Positions 47,758-59,141 are shown, counted from the stretch's first letter. The stretch is DNA of 64,000 nt from Grammothele lineata (GCA_002150815.3 NDFF03000092.1:124001-188000), one strand, 5' to 3'. The notes: generated by a model not told the origin, from the sequence alone. A program made the numbers and translations.

Positions 47758-49996
47758 TTATGACTTCGACTCTGTCGAACCGTGCCCGCTGACGGAGGGT
47801 ATTGGAGGGTGCGTGTGCGTGTATTGTTGCACGTCGTCCTCGTTGATGGGCGAACCTGGCCGCGAACCATGGACAACGGTGGATGTCGGAACGAGCGTAT
47901 TCGTCGTCGAGGGGATGACTTCGCTCTGCTCTTCGGCATTATCGTGAATTCCGTTTGTGATCGGCTGGTTATGTGGATAGTATGATATCCGCTTGTTCTT
48001 CGAGAAGTCATAGATGGTGAACCTATCGAACGTAGTGAGTACGTAATCCCGGTACCGGACGGAGGTGGCACATACTGCTCCTCAAGCTGCCGTAACTCGG
48101 GCTTCATTTTCTCTAGGTCTGGATTCTGCTTGCGCTTCGAGTGCACAAGCGGTTTCTCGACCATGAGGAACTCGTCAAGTTCATGAGAGACGTCGAAATT
48201 CGCCCTCTTCATCTGTAGACAGCTGTCAGTGCCTGGCAGCCACCAAAGTAACCGCATATACTCACGTCAGGCACGAACGGTGGTTGCGATTCCTTGCTCT
48301 CCAGGCTATCCCAGTCAATCGATGACATCCAGGGGTGTGTCCTGACATCCTCAATTCCGAGGTCCTTATCTCGGCACCCAAGGCGGTTTTTGGGATCCCG
48401 GGTAAGCAGCTAGAATCAAGCCACAGTTCCCATCAGCGCCCCGCGTCAACGCCGCCGGCCTGCCGGTCACAAGACTCACCCCGAGAACGAACTGCTGCCC
48501 CTCCTTGCTGCACTTGTCGTTCGCGCGCGAGGGGAGGCGGATGTGGTCCTTGAGGATCGAGTGTTTCATCTTCTCCGCGGAGCGGCCGTCGAACGGGCGG
48601 CGGTGGAAGAGCAGCTCCCACGCGACGACGCCGAGCGACCACCAGTCCGCGCACCAGGTGTAGCCCTGGCGGCCGATCACCTCGGGCGCCATGTACGCCA
48701 TGCTGCCCGCGACGGACGTGTGCATGCGCCGCTCCGAGTAGTGGATCGCGACGTTGAAGTCGGTGACGTGCGCGTGGCCCATCGCGTCGAGCAGGATGTT
48801 GTCTGGTTTCAGGTCGCTAGAGGGGGCGGTGCGACGCGCGTGAGCATGGGCGTGTGTGCGGGCGCGGGCGCGGGTCGGGAAGCGGAAATAGCGCGCGGGG
48901 TACAGGACCCGACGGGGGGAGGGCGACATACCGATGGATGATTCGCTGTCGGTGAAGGTATTCGAGTGCGGACGAGAGTTCGGCCATCCAGAAGCGCACG
49001 ACGTTCTCAGGGATATATCGTAGCCTTTCCAGATGGACTGCGGACAGCGGCGGTGTGAACCTCGATGGAGCACATGGGAGTACAAGGAAACCAGACTTAC
49101 ACCGCAGGTCCCCACCCAGCATCAAATCCAACACGAAAAAACAGTTCTCGTCGTCTTGGAATGCATAGCGCAGATTCACAACAAACGGATGGTCGATCTG
49201 TGGAAAGGCGAGCGTCAGTCACATCAAGCCGCACAGTCTCCTTCTTGACTTGACGTGATGAACCACAAAGAACACAACGAACGATAGGGAGAACGCGCAG
49301 GCGGCAACGAGGCTGACTGGATGCGCGGAGTAAATGCACAGCGTCCGCTGGGGGCAGTTGCACCGGAATAGCCAATGGCAAAGCGTCGAGGGTAAACGCG
49401 GACTCCGCGCAGGGAAATTGGGCTACGAGCACAGTTGCAGGCTAGCGCATTCTCCAAGGAGAGTAGAAGCAAGCATGCCACAAATATCCAAGGCGGTGGC
49501 ATGTCGTAATGCCGGACGCGCGAGATCATGTACGGAGTGAATAGACGCAAGGTGCGGGGAGCGTCCAGAGAGGCAAGGTGTTTGGAGGGGGGAGGGAGCA
49601 AGAAACAGCGCCAATGGGAGCATATGCGAGGTGCATACAGCGAGTGCAGCATATCTGTCCTAGACAGAAGACCTGGCCGACGGTCGGGGGTTGAGGTAAA
49701 AGAGCAACTCACCTCTTCGAGCAGTCTGCGTTCCTGAATAATGTTTGCAATGGCCTTTTGCTTGATGCACTTGGCCTTGTCTATGTACTTGAGGGCATAC
49801 AACTGCTTTGACTTCTTATGCTCGACGACTCTGACCTGATTGGGAACGGAGGGTGCGTGAGTGCGAGGAGAAGAGCGGAGAGACGCGGGGAACGGACCTT
49901 TCCAAAGGCACCTTTGCCTACGGCGCGGTGGAGGTCGAAGTGATAGAGATCCACGTCGCCATCAAAGTTGACGGGGTCTGAGCAGCAGTTACCCAT
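47758..49996 (-). CDS. AGC Ser/Thr protein kinase of the YANK/STK32 family, lipid-anchored
   Basis: The start MGNCCSDPVNFDGDVDLYHF carries an N-myristoylation Gly followed by two cysteines suited to palmitoylation, predicting membrane attachment. An upstream in-frame ATG exists but would bury this signal. Kinase landmarks over several exons are VGKGAFGKV (P-loop), LYALKYIDK (catalytic Lys), FVVNLRYAFQDDENCFFVLDLM, GGDLRFHL, HRDLKPDNILLD (catalytic loop) and TDFNVAIHY. This DFN in place of DFG is typical of YANK kinases. SMAYMAPEV, CADWWSLGV and FVLGLLTRDPKNRLG follow. The C-terminal extension includes FDVSHELDEFLMVEKPLVH, matching the STK32 tail, then a Ser/Thr-rich end HGSTESKS. Substrates of fungal YANK kinases are not established. 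It is divergent from the macro-domain gene. Confidence 0.93.
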
Positions 49997-50241
49997 CGGA
50001 GGGTTTGACTGAGGAGGGGCGACGACGGCGGGGGAGAGAACCAGTTCTTGACGGGCGAGAGGACAGCCGAGTACAAGAGCCACCGCAAGCGGACGCTGCC
50101 CTAGACGCCCGCCCGGGCCCTTCCCGCCGGAGCGCGGGGGCGGTGCTCGCGGCGCCTCGATCCGGCATCTGTCCCCACCCGACGCCTCATGGATTAGACG
50201 CGCCTCGTACCTGCTTTCCTCAGCTCCACAGATCGCCCACG
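49997..50241. promoter_or_regulatory. Bidirectional promoter between YANK kinase and macro-domain gene
   Basis: 245 bases separate the divergent start codons at 49996 (-) and 50242 (+). The stretch is GC-rich with no clear TATA box. Confidence 0.55.
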
Positions 50242-51460
50242 ATGCCTGTCGGTCTTGACAAGATCCCTACCCTCCGCGAGCTCTACAGTCAGGGCGTACT
50301 CGAGGCTGCAGATGCCGCCAAGCTCCGCCACGCCCCACGCGCCGCGCTCCTGGACCGAGTGTCGTTGTAGTGAGTGCCCTTCCTGATGTGAATTCCCGCC
50401 GCCGGCACGCCGCGGCAGCTCTGATCGACCCGCGCGCACGACGTTGTGCCCCTTCCGTCCGCCCGCGCGCATGTTCGCACCAGTCAAGGCGACATAACAA
50501 ACCTCGAGGTCGACTGCATTGTCAATGCCGCCAACCGCACCCTCCTCGGTGCGTCCGTTTCATTCAGTCGATTGCCTTTCCGGGAACATAACCATTGGGC
50601 GCTCCGTCCCACGCCCTCGTCCTTCTCTCCGCACAGGAGGGGGAGGAGGTGAGTTCGTCGCCTTCGCGACATTGCAATGTCTGTCTCACACATGTCCATG
50701 TTGTTGTAATAGTCGACGGCGCCATCCACGCTGCCGCTGGCCCCGGGCTTCTCGAAGAATGTCTGTTCTTCCGTTCCCTGACATCTTTGATGTGCACCCA
50801 TTCATCGGACCTCCTCGGCGTCAGGTCGAAAATTAAACGGCTGCAACACGGGTGATGCAAAGATCACCAAAGGCCATGATCTTCCCTCGTACGCGTTGAT
50901 CCTTCTGTTCGGGACACCGTGGTCTGACGACACTTGGGCGACAGTGGACACATCGTCCACACCGTCGGTCCGATATATTCGTCATCGCAGGCGGCCACCA
51001 AGGCCGAACAGCTCGCATCGTGTTACAAGACAAGTTTGCAGCTCGCCGCTACCAACTCACTAAAGCACATCGTGAGCGTGCAACATACAAGGTATCCATA
51101 CCGCAAAGAGTCTGAACAACATTCACATCTAGGCTTTCCCTTCAATCTCCACCGGCATCTACGGCTACCCCATCGAAGACGCAACACATATCGCGTTGAA
51201 CGTCACGAGACAGTTCCTGGACTCAGCCGATGGCGAAAAGGTATGCCTTGTACTTTAAACTCTGGTTTGTGGGCGGATGATGAGATTGGGGACGTGTAGC
51301 TCGATCGAGCGATCTTTGTAGTGTGGAGCGACGCTGATAAGAGGGTGTACGAGTAAGTGCACGCTAAGATCACTGCTCCATTAAACGATAAACTCACGCA
51401 TTACGAAGGTCTCTATTGCCAGTGTATTTCCCGCTGGAAGATGAAACTAGCGCGGCGTGA
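50242..51460 (+). CDS. Macro-domain protein (MacroD-type ADP-ribose / O-acetyl-ADP-ribose hydrolase)
   Basis: Macro domains of this type remove ADP-ribose from acidic residues and deacetylate O-acetyl-ADP-ribose. The N-terminal helix is MPVGLDKIPTLRELYSQG. After the first intron comes YQGDITNLEVDCIVNAANRTLLG, and then the glycine-rich ADP-ribose loop GGGGVDGAIHAAAGPGLLEEC. The four-glycine turn is carried by a 12-nt exon (50637-50648). The domain continues with LNGCNTGDAKITKGHDLP, HIVHTVGPIYSS, AFPSISTGIYGYPIEDA (second phosphate loop), VTRQFLDSADGEK and LDRAIFVVWSDADKRVYE. It ends SLLPVYFPLEDETSAA. All catalytic-site signature residues of the MacroD class (NAAN, GGGGVDGAIH, STGIYGYP) are present. 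About eight short introns, all GT-AG. Cellular location not evident. Confidence 0.93.
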
Positions 51461-52294
51461 GATCGATCAACTGAAGACTGTATTGTTCCAACTATGTACG
51501 AGTAGCAGGCACGTTGTATTACCAAGTGGCAGTTTCTGTCAACACATCTAAGCTTCCCGGGTGTGCTCACAACCTTCCGCCTTCCAGATTCGTGCGTTTC
51601 TATCACTCTCCAAATACTGTCCTATACCGTCCCATTTCTGAGAGCCGAGCTAAGTTCGCGTGCAGCTTACAACACGAGTGCCTGGATTAAACGAGCTTCG
51701 GTTTCCGGTGGAAAACCGTACTAGCTCAGCTCCTGCGTTCATTAAGCCTCCAGGCCCTTCCCCGCACTTCCCACCGGACCCGCCCCATCCTACCCCGCGA
51801 CATCCCTACCGTTCCCGCTAGCTCCAAATGCCACACGAGAACTGTTATGAGCCCCTCACGCGCACCGCTCGCCATCAACTCGAGGTTCGCCCGGACAGCG
51901 CGTAACGGGCACCGGACCACCGGCGCGTCGCAGCCCCGGCCGGGCCGCGCGCGCTCTCGCCAACAGGACGCGTCGGCGAGCGCGTCGAGCCTGCGCGTGC
52001 ACCGTCCCATGACCGCCAACCTCGCTCTTCGCGCCCGCACTTTGCCTGGGTGCGTGAGCTGGATCTCACGGCACGCGAGCGAAGTTTTGCCGTTGGTGAC
52101 TAGCGAAGCGGGCTGAGGGCGGGCTCGGGGTGGGCTTATAAACGCGGCGGGGTGTGTGGAGAAGCGTCGAGCATCTTTGTAGGGCTTGATACAGCTCAGA
52201 CCCCACACGCGTCCTCGCTCGCTTTCACGCACTCACGACTCACGACTAGCACCTTGACGAACATCTTGACGACCTTGACTAGGGAGAGGTAGAG
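51461..52294 (+). promoter_or_regulatory. Upstream region of the sugar transporter with TATA box
   Basis: TTATAAAC (TATAAA core at 52137-52142) lies about 155 bases before the transporter start, followed by a C/A-rich leader with repeated CTCACGACT motifs near 52225-52245. The overlapping open frames at 51726-52232 are Arg/Ser-rich and unrecognised. Confidence 0.6.
52137..52142 (+). promoter_or_regulatory. TATA box of the sugar transporter
   Basis: TATAAA about 155 bases upstream of the start codon at 52295, in a GC-rich setting. Confidence 0.6.
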
Positions 52295-54397
52295 ATGGGT
52301 CGCTTGTACAACATCGGTCTCGCGTTATTCTGCTCGATAGGTACGTGGTACCTGTTCTCCCGGGGATTCCTACCGTCTCCGGATCTGCGAGAAGACTGCT
52401 CACGAGCCTCGCTCTCTGTCTTTGACATTTAGGCTCATTCTTGTTCGGGTGAGGGAACTTCGCTCGGCATCTGAGCATGAAGTATGCTGAGCGATCGAGC
52501 GTGGCGCGGATCGGTTTACAGTTATGACAGGTGAGCATATGCACACGCGTCTCTTACCGAGAACAAGTCGTTGATCGTGTTGTGGCATACAGTGGTATTG
52601 TAGCCTCCGTCATAACGTTTCCCTTCTTCAAGTCGTTCATCGGCAATCCGAACAACTACGACAGCTTCTCTGGAGCGGTAGTATCTACGTTTACTGGTGA
52701 GCACATACGTCGCTGTTCAGTGAGACGACAGATTAGACTAGGCGTATAGGTGGATGTTTCTTTGGTGCGGCTGTCGCGGGATGGACGAATGATAGGTTTG
52801 GGCGGAAACGGACAGTCCAGGTGCGCCTCGCAGCGCTTCGGAGTGCAGCATACGGGCTTAAATATGCCTAGCTCGGGGCGCTCATCGCGATGTGGGGATG
52901 TGCTATGCAAGCTGGAGCGAACAACTTTGCGTGTATGCTCATCGGTCGTATAGTTGCCGGTTTCGCAATCGGGTGCGTCCATCACTATAGCGTCCTTATT
53001 GTGTGTCTCATCTTGTTGTTGTAGTGTTCTCTCAATGACTGTCCCGTTGTACAACGTGGGTATCGCCACAATACTTGTCAAACCCTACAACTCATTCGCA
53101 TTGTAGACCGAGATTGCACCACCAAAGCACCGTGGTTTCATGGTCGGCCTCGCCCAGCAAATGATCGGCATCGGTTTCGTCGTCGCCAACTGGGTCGGGT
53201 ACGGCTGCCAATTCCTCCCCGGCAACCAACAATGGCGGCTCCCCCTAGGCCTACAACTCGTCCCCGCGGGCTTGCTCCTCGTCGGGGGCCAATTCATGCC
53301 GCGCTCCCCGCGCTGGCTGCTCGAGCACGGGCACGACGACGAGGCGCTCGCGGTCGTGCGCACGCTGCACTCGGGGGACGACGCGGGCGCGCGGGAGGAG
53401 TTCGAGCGGATGCGCGAGACGATCAGGGCGGAGATGGTCGTCCGCGCGCGGTCCGTCGCGGACTTGTGGGCGACGAGGGGGATGACGAGGAGGACGCTCG
53501 TCGCGGTGGGCGTGCAGGTCTTTGGCCAGTTCTCGGGCATCAACGTTATCAATTACTTTGGGCCGGCGATGTACAAGGCGCTTGGGCTTAGTGATGGGCA
53601 GTCGTTGCTTGTGCAGGGGATCTATGGTGCTGTTGGGCCCATCACGAACTTCTTGTATGTCCTCTTCTGTTTCCTTCTCGGGATCAAGCTGAAAGGCGTG
53701 CGCGCGCAGCTTCATCACGCTCATCCTCGACACAGTCGGGCGGAAGAAGCCGCTCATGTTCGGTGCAGGAAGCTTCGTGGTCACGTATTCGATACTCACC
53801 GCCATCGTCGCATGCTTCCCGCCTGACCAGTCGACGAACTTCGCTGCCCAGCGTGCGGGTATCGCCATGATCTTCCTCACAAGTATCTTCTTCTCGCTCA
53901 GTTTTGGCCCTGTTAGCTGGGTGCTTGCTTCGGAGGTGCGTGATGTGGTCTGCAGTCGCATGTCGCAAGTGCTGAACATCGCTATAGGTGTTCCCTACGA
54001 GGACTCGCTCCATCGGGACGAGTGTCGCGACATGCGCCAACTGGGCCTTCAATGTGCTGTTTTCACAAGTCGGTCTTCCACCAACATGAGATTGACTGGA
54101 CGCTGATCAGATACATGCAGGTCTCTACGCTCGCCATCACTAGCATCTCCTGGAGGTACTACCTCGTCTTCATCTGTCTCAATGCCGTCGACTTCGTTAT
54201 CATTGCACTGTTCTTCCCCGAAACAAAGGGTTCGTACCAATTCTTGTATAGCTGCTCCTCATGCTCACTTCGCGGATACAGGGAAGACTCTCGAGCAAAT
54301 GGCAGAGATCTTCGGAGACGAGGTCGACCCGCACGAGGTCCTCTCGTCCGCCGATGTTCATGAGAAACTTGATCACGACAATATCGAGAAGTCGTAG
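52295..54397 (+). CDS. MFS sugar transporter (SP family)
   Basis: This is a proton-linked or facilitative sugar carrier in the plasma membrane with about twelve spans. The spliced N-terminus is MGRLYNIGLALFCSIG joined to SFLFGYDSGIVASVITF. It uses two microexons, 16 nt at 52433-52448 (SFLFG) and 9 nt at 52522-52530 (YDS). Family signatures follow: GWTNDRFGRKRTVQ (loop 2-3), GRIVAGFAIGVLSMTVPLYN, TEIAPPKHRG, PRSPRWLLEHGHDDEAL (PESPRWL variant with Arg), VFGQFSGINVINYF, LDTVGRKKPLMFG and VFPTRTRSIGTSVA. The end is FFPETKGKTLEQMAEIFGDE, and the C-terminus is acidic. It matches the fungal general sugar-substrate transporter group. The particular sugar cannot be told from sequence. It heads a same-strand run with an SDR and a polysaccharide lyase. 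Confidence 0.93.
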
Positions 54398-54796
54398 CGC
54401 AGTCGAGATGGTTACGCTTTTTTTCTTCGGCAACGGGATTTTGATACGCCTTCAGTGTAATGTAGAGTGACTTATGGTCTTCCTTAGGAGCATTATCAGC
54501 GCTCGTTTGTGATCAACAGTAAGAGGTAGAACGCGATCTTCGAGATGTCAAGACAAAGCTTTGTGAGAGCATGCTATGCGAATGAATATGTTTGTCCACG
54601 TGAGAGCATGAACTTTGATCATCCTTACGAATCACTAGTGGGAAGTCTCGACGGTAAGACTTCTCTCGGAAGTAGTAAGCATGCTCTGAGAGAGTTCAAG
54701 TGAAGGGCCATATAGCCTCTTTAAAGCCACGCATGACGGGAGAACGTGGGACGTATCTGGGAGTGTTCATACGCCCGACGTTCACCCCAGCTCAAC
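54398..54796. other. Intergenic region with an imperfect inverted repeat
   Basis: TGAGAGCATGCT at 54564-54575 and AGCATGCTCTGA at 54678-54689 pair with one mismatch across about 100 bases. A 12-bp palindrome ACAAAGCTTTGT precedes the left arm. The 3' part is the promoter of SDR paralogue 4. Confidence 0.6.
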
Positions 54797-56168
54797 ATGA
54801 CGACCAAGACACCCATTTTTCTTACCAGCGCTACAGGTAGGTGCTGTATTCTGTGACGTCATATGATATCCTGACGAAGGCGCTAATTATATTCGTCCTC
54901 GACGCGACTGCGCTCGCCGTCGCCCGCTTTCTTCCTCTCCCCATCTCACCACTCAATTCCGCCTTCCTTTGCCCCATACAACCCACGGATGATACCCGTT
55001 AGGATACATCGGCGGGGCTGTTCTAGCTCGCCTTCTCCAACATCCCAGTGCCAATACTTTTGCCATCACTGCTATCGTTCGCAATGCCGACAAAGCCAAA
55101 GCTCTGCAGGCAGGTTTCGGAGTTGACGCCGTCGTAGGAGGCTTTCAAGACCTTGACAAGGTTGAAGCATTGACGGCTAATGCCCATGTAGTCTTCCATC
55201 TCGTGAGTGACTCTTCTTATCGACTTCGACTTGGAAGGGAACGTTTGAACTGTGACAGGCGGACCCGGATGACGAAGAACTCATGAAGGCTATCCTGCGC
55301 GGTCTTCGTAAGAGGCACGCCGAATTGGGTGATCTGCCCATTCTCATCCATACTGTGAGTTCCTGCTGTTGGTGCCCTTGGTATAACATATTGAGAACTC
55401 GTATACGTGTAGTCCGGAACGGGCGTTATCACGGACGACGCTCGAGGCATGTACGCTACTGAAACCGTCTACGACGACGCAGACGTCGAGCAAATCAAGT
55501 CTATCCCTGATACTGCTTTCCATCGCAACGTCGACTTGCTTCTGGTCCAGGCCGACTCTGAAGGATATGTCCGGTCTCACATCATCGCTCCTTCCACTAT
55601 CTACGGGATCGCGCAACACTCACTTGTTGGCGCGGGTATTGCGAATCCACACTCGCTTCAAATTCCCGCTCTCATCAAAGCATCGCTAGCCCGGAAACGG
55701 GCGGGTATGGTGGGAGAGGGGAAGGCGCTGTGGCCGGACGTGCATATTGACGATAGTGAGTTCTATCTGTGTATGCGCGCATCTCTCTGATTCTCAATAC
55801 CTACGTCCCCACAAGTCGCCGAACTGTATATCGCTGTCTTCAACCACATCACCAACAATCCCGACGCTGCCACGCACGGATGGGAGAGCTTCTACTTCGG
55901 CGAGAGCGGTGAGCACAGTTGGTACCAGATCTCCCGCGCCATCGGCGAAGCAATGGTCGCACTCGGTATTTCGGCCGACCCTGAGCCGACTACGTTCTCG
56001 ACGGAGGAGCTCATTCAATACTTCGGCAGCGAGAAGGAAGGCTTTTACAGTGGTTCAAACGCTCGCTGCCGCGCCAATCGTGGGCGCGCGCTGGGATGGA
56101 ATCCCACCCATACGACGAAGGACATGCTGGAGAGCATCAGGGCAGAGGTTGAAGCGCTTGCAAAGTGA
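54797..56168 (+). CDS. NAD(P)-binding atypical SDR / epimerase-like protein, paralogue 4
   Basis: Dispersed copy of the family at 20.9-27.8 kb, on the opposite strand and closest to paralogue 3. The first exon MTTKTPIFLTSATG splices to YIGGAVLARLLQHPSA. The first glycine of the Rossmann GxxGxxG motif is Ser here (SATGYIG), where paralogues 1 and 3 have GATGYxG. Then follow ITAIVRNADKAKALQ, VVGGFQDLDKVEALTANAHVVFHL, ILIHTSGTGVITDDARGMY, TIYGIAQHSLVGAGIANPHS, MVGEGKALWPDVHIDD, HGWESFYFGESGEHSWYQ and SGSNARCRANRGRALGWNP. It ends soon after RAEVEALAK without the tails of copies 2 and 3. Intron positions match paralogues 2 and 3. Because the rest of the frame is intact the protein is probably made. 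Whether cofactor binding survives is open. Confidence 0.88.
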
Positions 56169-56658
56169 GGCTAGGGGGAAACGAGGTCGGAAAGAGCCAG
56201 AGATGGAAGTGCATTGTGTACGTTAGTGGGTCACGCTTTTCGGTTATGGAATGCCTTCGTGCGAGCACTGCATACACTTCACGGAGTGTTTGGTCCGTAT
56301 GGCACAAGCACTGACTGGTGCTAATAGATTACTTCAAGACTGCTTGGGAGCTTGTGCTTGCGATGAACCCGCGGCTCGGTTGCGCCGAGGCTGTCGGGGA
56401 CAAGACGCCGTGGCACGCCGAGGCCTGCCCGGCGAAGTCTTGACTTTGAGTCTTTGACGCTGTCCGATCCTACCGGCAAGCTGATGGGGACGCAACGCCG
56501 AGCTTGCGCCACGCCCGCACAGCCCCTCGGGCCTCAAGACAGCTCGCGCCCTCGGTCCACAAGTCCATATATCACCGTGCGGGCCCCGCGCCGTCACCGT
56601 TCCGCTCTGCCCCTTCCTCGTCGCTCCTTTCATTCCTTTCTCCCTCTGGCCGTACGCC
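56169..56658. other. Intergenic region before the polysaccharide lyase
   Basis: This contains the SDR 3' region and the promoter of the lyase gene. A CCATATATC element lies at about 56567, near 90 bases before the start. No coding content supported. Confidence 0.5.
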
Positions 56659-59141
56659 ATGTACGAAGATGCCCACGAGACCGACGGTCTCACTTCATAC
56701 CGGCCCAAGCCCACTCGTAGCAAATGGCTGACCATCGGTCTTCCCGTCGCCGTGGTCGTGATCGTCGCTGCCGTCCTGGGCGGCGTCCTGGGCTCCCGTG
56801 CCTCGCACAAGAACTCGTCAAGCTCGGACTCTACCTCCGGAAGCAGTGCGTCGCAGCCGACTGGCGAAGCCGCAGCGAGTCAGGCGGCGAGCATTAAACA
56901 GGAGATTGGCCTCTTCCCCACTGGTACGGACAGCCAGTATCTACTTCCGTTATACCCCTCTACGGTGCGTTTCTTCAGCGCTCTCCTATGTCCGCGATCC
57001 CTTTTCTGACACGGAGGGGCGTAGACTAATACCGCGGCTTACACAACCCCCACGTTCCACCCATCGAGTAATGACGCCCTTGCATGGCCTGATGACCCCT
57101 TCAAACCCTCAAATCCTCAAGTCACAGTGGTGCGCCCCGATCGTCCGCGTCTCATTGCTCCTGCGTACAAGTGGCAAGCCCTCCCAAGTCTCATCCCCAA
57201 CGATCCCTACCTCAAGTACTGGAATGAGAGCATATTCCAGAACGCGTCGGCATACTATGACCTGCCGGTTGTGAAGTACTTCATGGATGGGAGCAGTGGG
57301 ATTCTGGATAACGCTCGTGAAATCAAAATGCGCGTCAAGGCGTTTTCCTACGTTTACCGCATGACGAACGACACGAAATGGGTAGATCGGACATGGCTCG
57401 AGCTCCAGGTACGCTGGTTCTTACTGCCGATGCTGGCGGCTGCCGACTTACCACCTCTCATCAAAGAATGCGGCTGGTAATGGAACCGCGGACTTCGGTC
57501 CCAACAACAGCTCCCGGTGGAATCCGAGTCACTTCCTCGACACAGCCGAGTTCACCGCAGCGTACGCCATCGCGTACGACTGGATGTACGACGCCTGGAA
57601 GGACGAGCAGAAGGCTGAGATCGTGTCGTCCATGATCTTCTACGGTCTTCAGCCTGGTGCGGATCTCCTCGAGTCTGGAGGCGCCTGGTGGGCCGGGCCC
57701 ACTATCAAGGGCAATTGGAACTGCGTCACCAACAGCGGGCTCACCATGGGGTCACTCGCGATCCTGGGAGACGACAACAGCGGAATCGCGGAGCAGCTCT
57801 TGGCCAAGACGATCCCCAACGCCCTCGAGAATTGCGCGTTCGCCGTGTCGGACGACGGCACCTGGGCGGAGACCGCGAACTACTGGTACTTCGGGACCAC
57901 CGGCCACGCGGAAATGGCGTCTTCGCTCATGACTGCGACGGGCTCGGACTTCGGGCTACTCAACAACAACCCTAACTTCGAGAAGACCGGTCTCTACCAC
58001 ATGTACGTGACCGGCCCTGGTTCACTGTTCGCATACGGCGACCACGGCCCGAACAAGTTCTCGACGACGGCCAACTCGATGTTGTTCTACGGAGATCAGT
58101 ACCAATACCCCGAATACGTCCTCTTCCAGAGGGACCAGCACGATGCGCCTGAGCCGTGGAGCATGTTCTGGTACAACCCGACTGTGTCCGGCGCGTTCTG
58201 GGACGGTATGCCCCTTGACCACGTGTTCGACAACCACACCGACCAGTGGGCGTCTATGCGCAGTTCATGGACCGACGAAGACGCGCTCTACGTCGCGATG
58301 AAGGCCGGTACGCTCCTCCAGCACCAGACGCACAACGACCTCGACTGTGGCGACTTCGTCATTGACGCGCTTGGCACGCGTTGGGCGGGCGAGCTCGGCT
58401 CCGGCGACTACAACTCCCCGGACTACTTCACGAGCGACGCTCAGGATGCGACACGCTGGCTGTACTACCGCAAGCGGACCGAGGGCCAGAACACGATTCT
58501 CGTCAACAAGGCGAACCAGCTCGTAACCGCCGCGCCGTCGATCCTCAACTTCAACTCGAGCGGCACGCAGCAGAGCTCGAGTACAGTCTTCGATGTGCCG
58601 AGCGACTCTACTGCTTTCCTCACGGCTGACCTTTCGAGCGCATATGACTCTGGGTACGTGCACTTCAACGTCTCTCAGATTGTTGCTCTTTTGCTTACTA
58701 GATTCTGCTATCAGTACCTCGTTCAAGCGCGGCATTCGCATGCTCAACGGCCGAAAGCAAGTCCTCCTCCAAGACGAGATCACCGCCTCGAACCCGATCA
58801 TGTGGCGCATGCACACGAACGCGACGGTCAGTGTCGACGGCATGACAGCCACGCTCAAGATCGGGGACAAGACGCTCACTATGACGCTCCTGAATCCGCC
58901 GGAGGGCGCGTCGATCACGACTGGACCCGCAGTGCGCTTCGACGACGACCCGCCCCTGCCTCAAGGCTCGTCCGACCAAGACAACCCGGGCGTTACGGTC
59001 GTCATGATTAGCCTTCCCGCAGGGACGTACAACCTCCAAGTGCTCTTCAACCCTCAGTGGGAAGGCATGGCTGCGAGCGACTTCCAGACGCCGCCCGCGG
59101 TCGCGATCGACCAGTGGACGCTCACAAGTCACAATAAGTAA
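56659..59141 (+). CDS. Membrane-anchored heparinase II/III-like polysaccharide lyase
   Basis: Enzymes of this fold cleave uronic-acid-containing polysaccharides by beta-elimination. The cytosolic N-terminus MYEDAHETDGLTSYRPKPTR is followed by a single span (WLTIGLPVAVVVIVAAVLGG), so it is a type II membrane protein with its catalytic part outside. A Ser-rich stem leads to an alpha/alpha-toroid region (YKWQALPSLIPNDPYLKYW, MRVKAFSYVYRMTND, AYAIAYDWMYDAWKD, GNWNCVTNSGLTMGSLAIL, DDGTWAETANYWYFGTTGH). The heparinase II/III-like beta-sheet domain follows (RSSWTDEDALYVAMKAGTLL, THNDLDCGDFVIDALGTRWAGEL), then RMLNGRKQVLLQDE and VAIDQWTLTSHNK at the end. Five or so exons, about 760 residues. The conserved His/Tyr pattern in the toroid is present in part, but I cannot assign the substrate. 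Potential N-glycosylation sites (NGT, NSS, NAT) fit an outside location. Confidence 0.88.
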
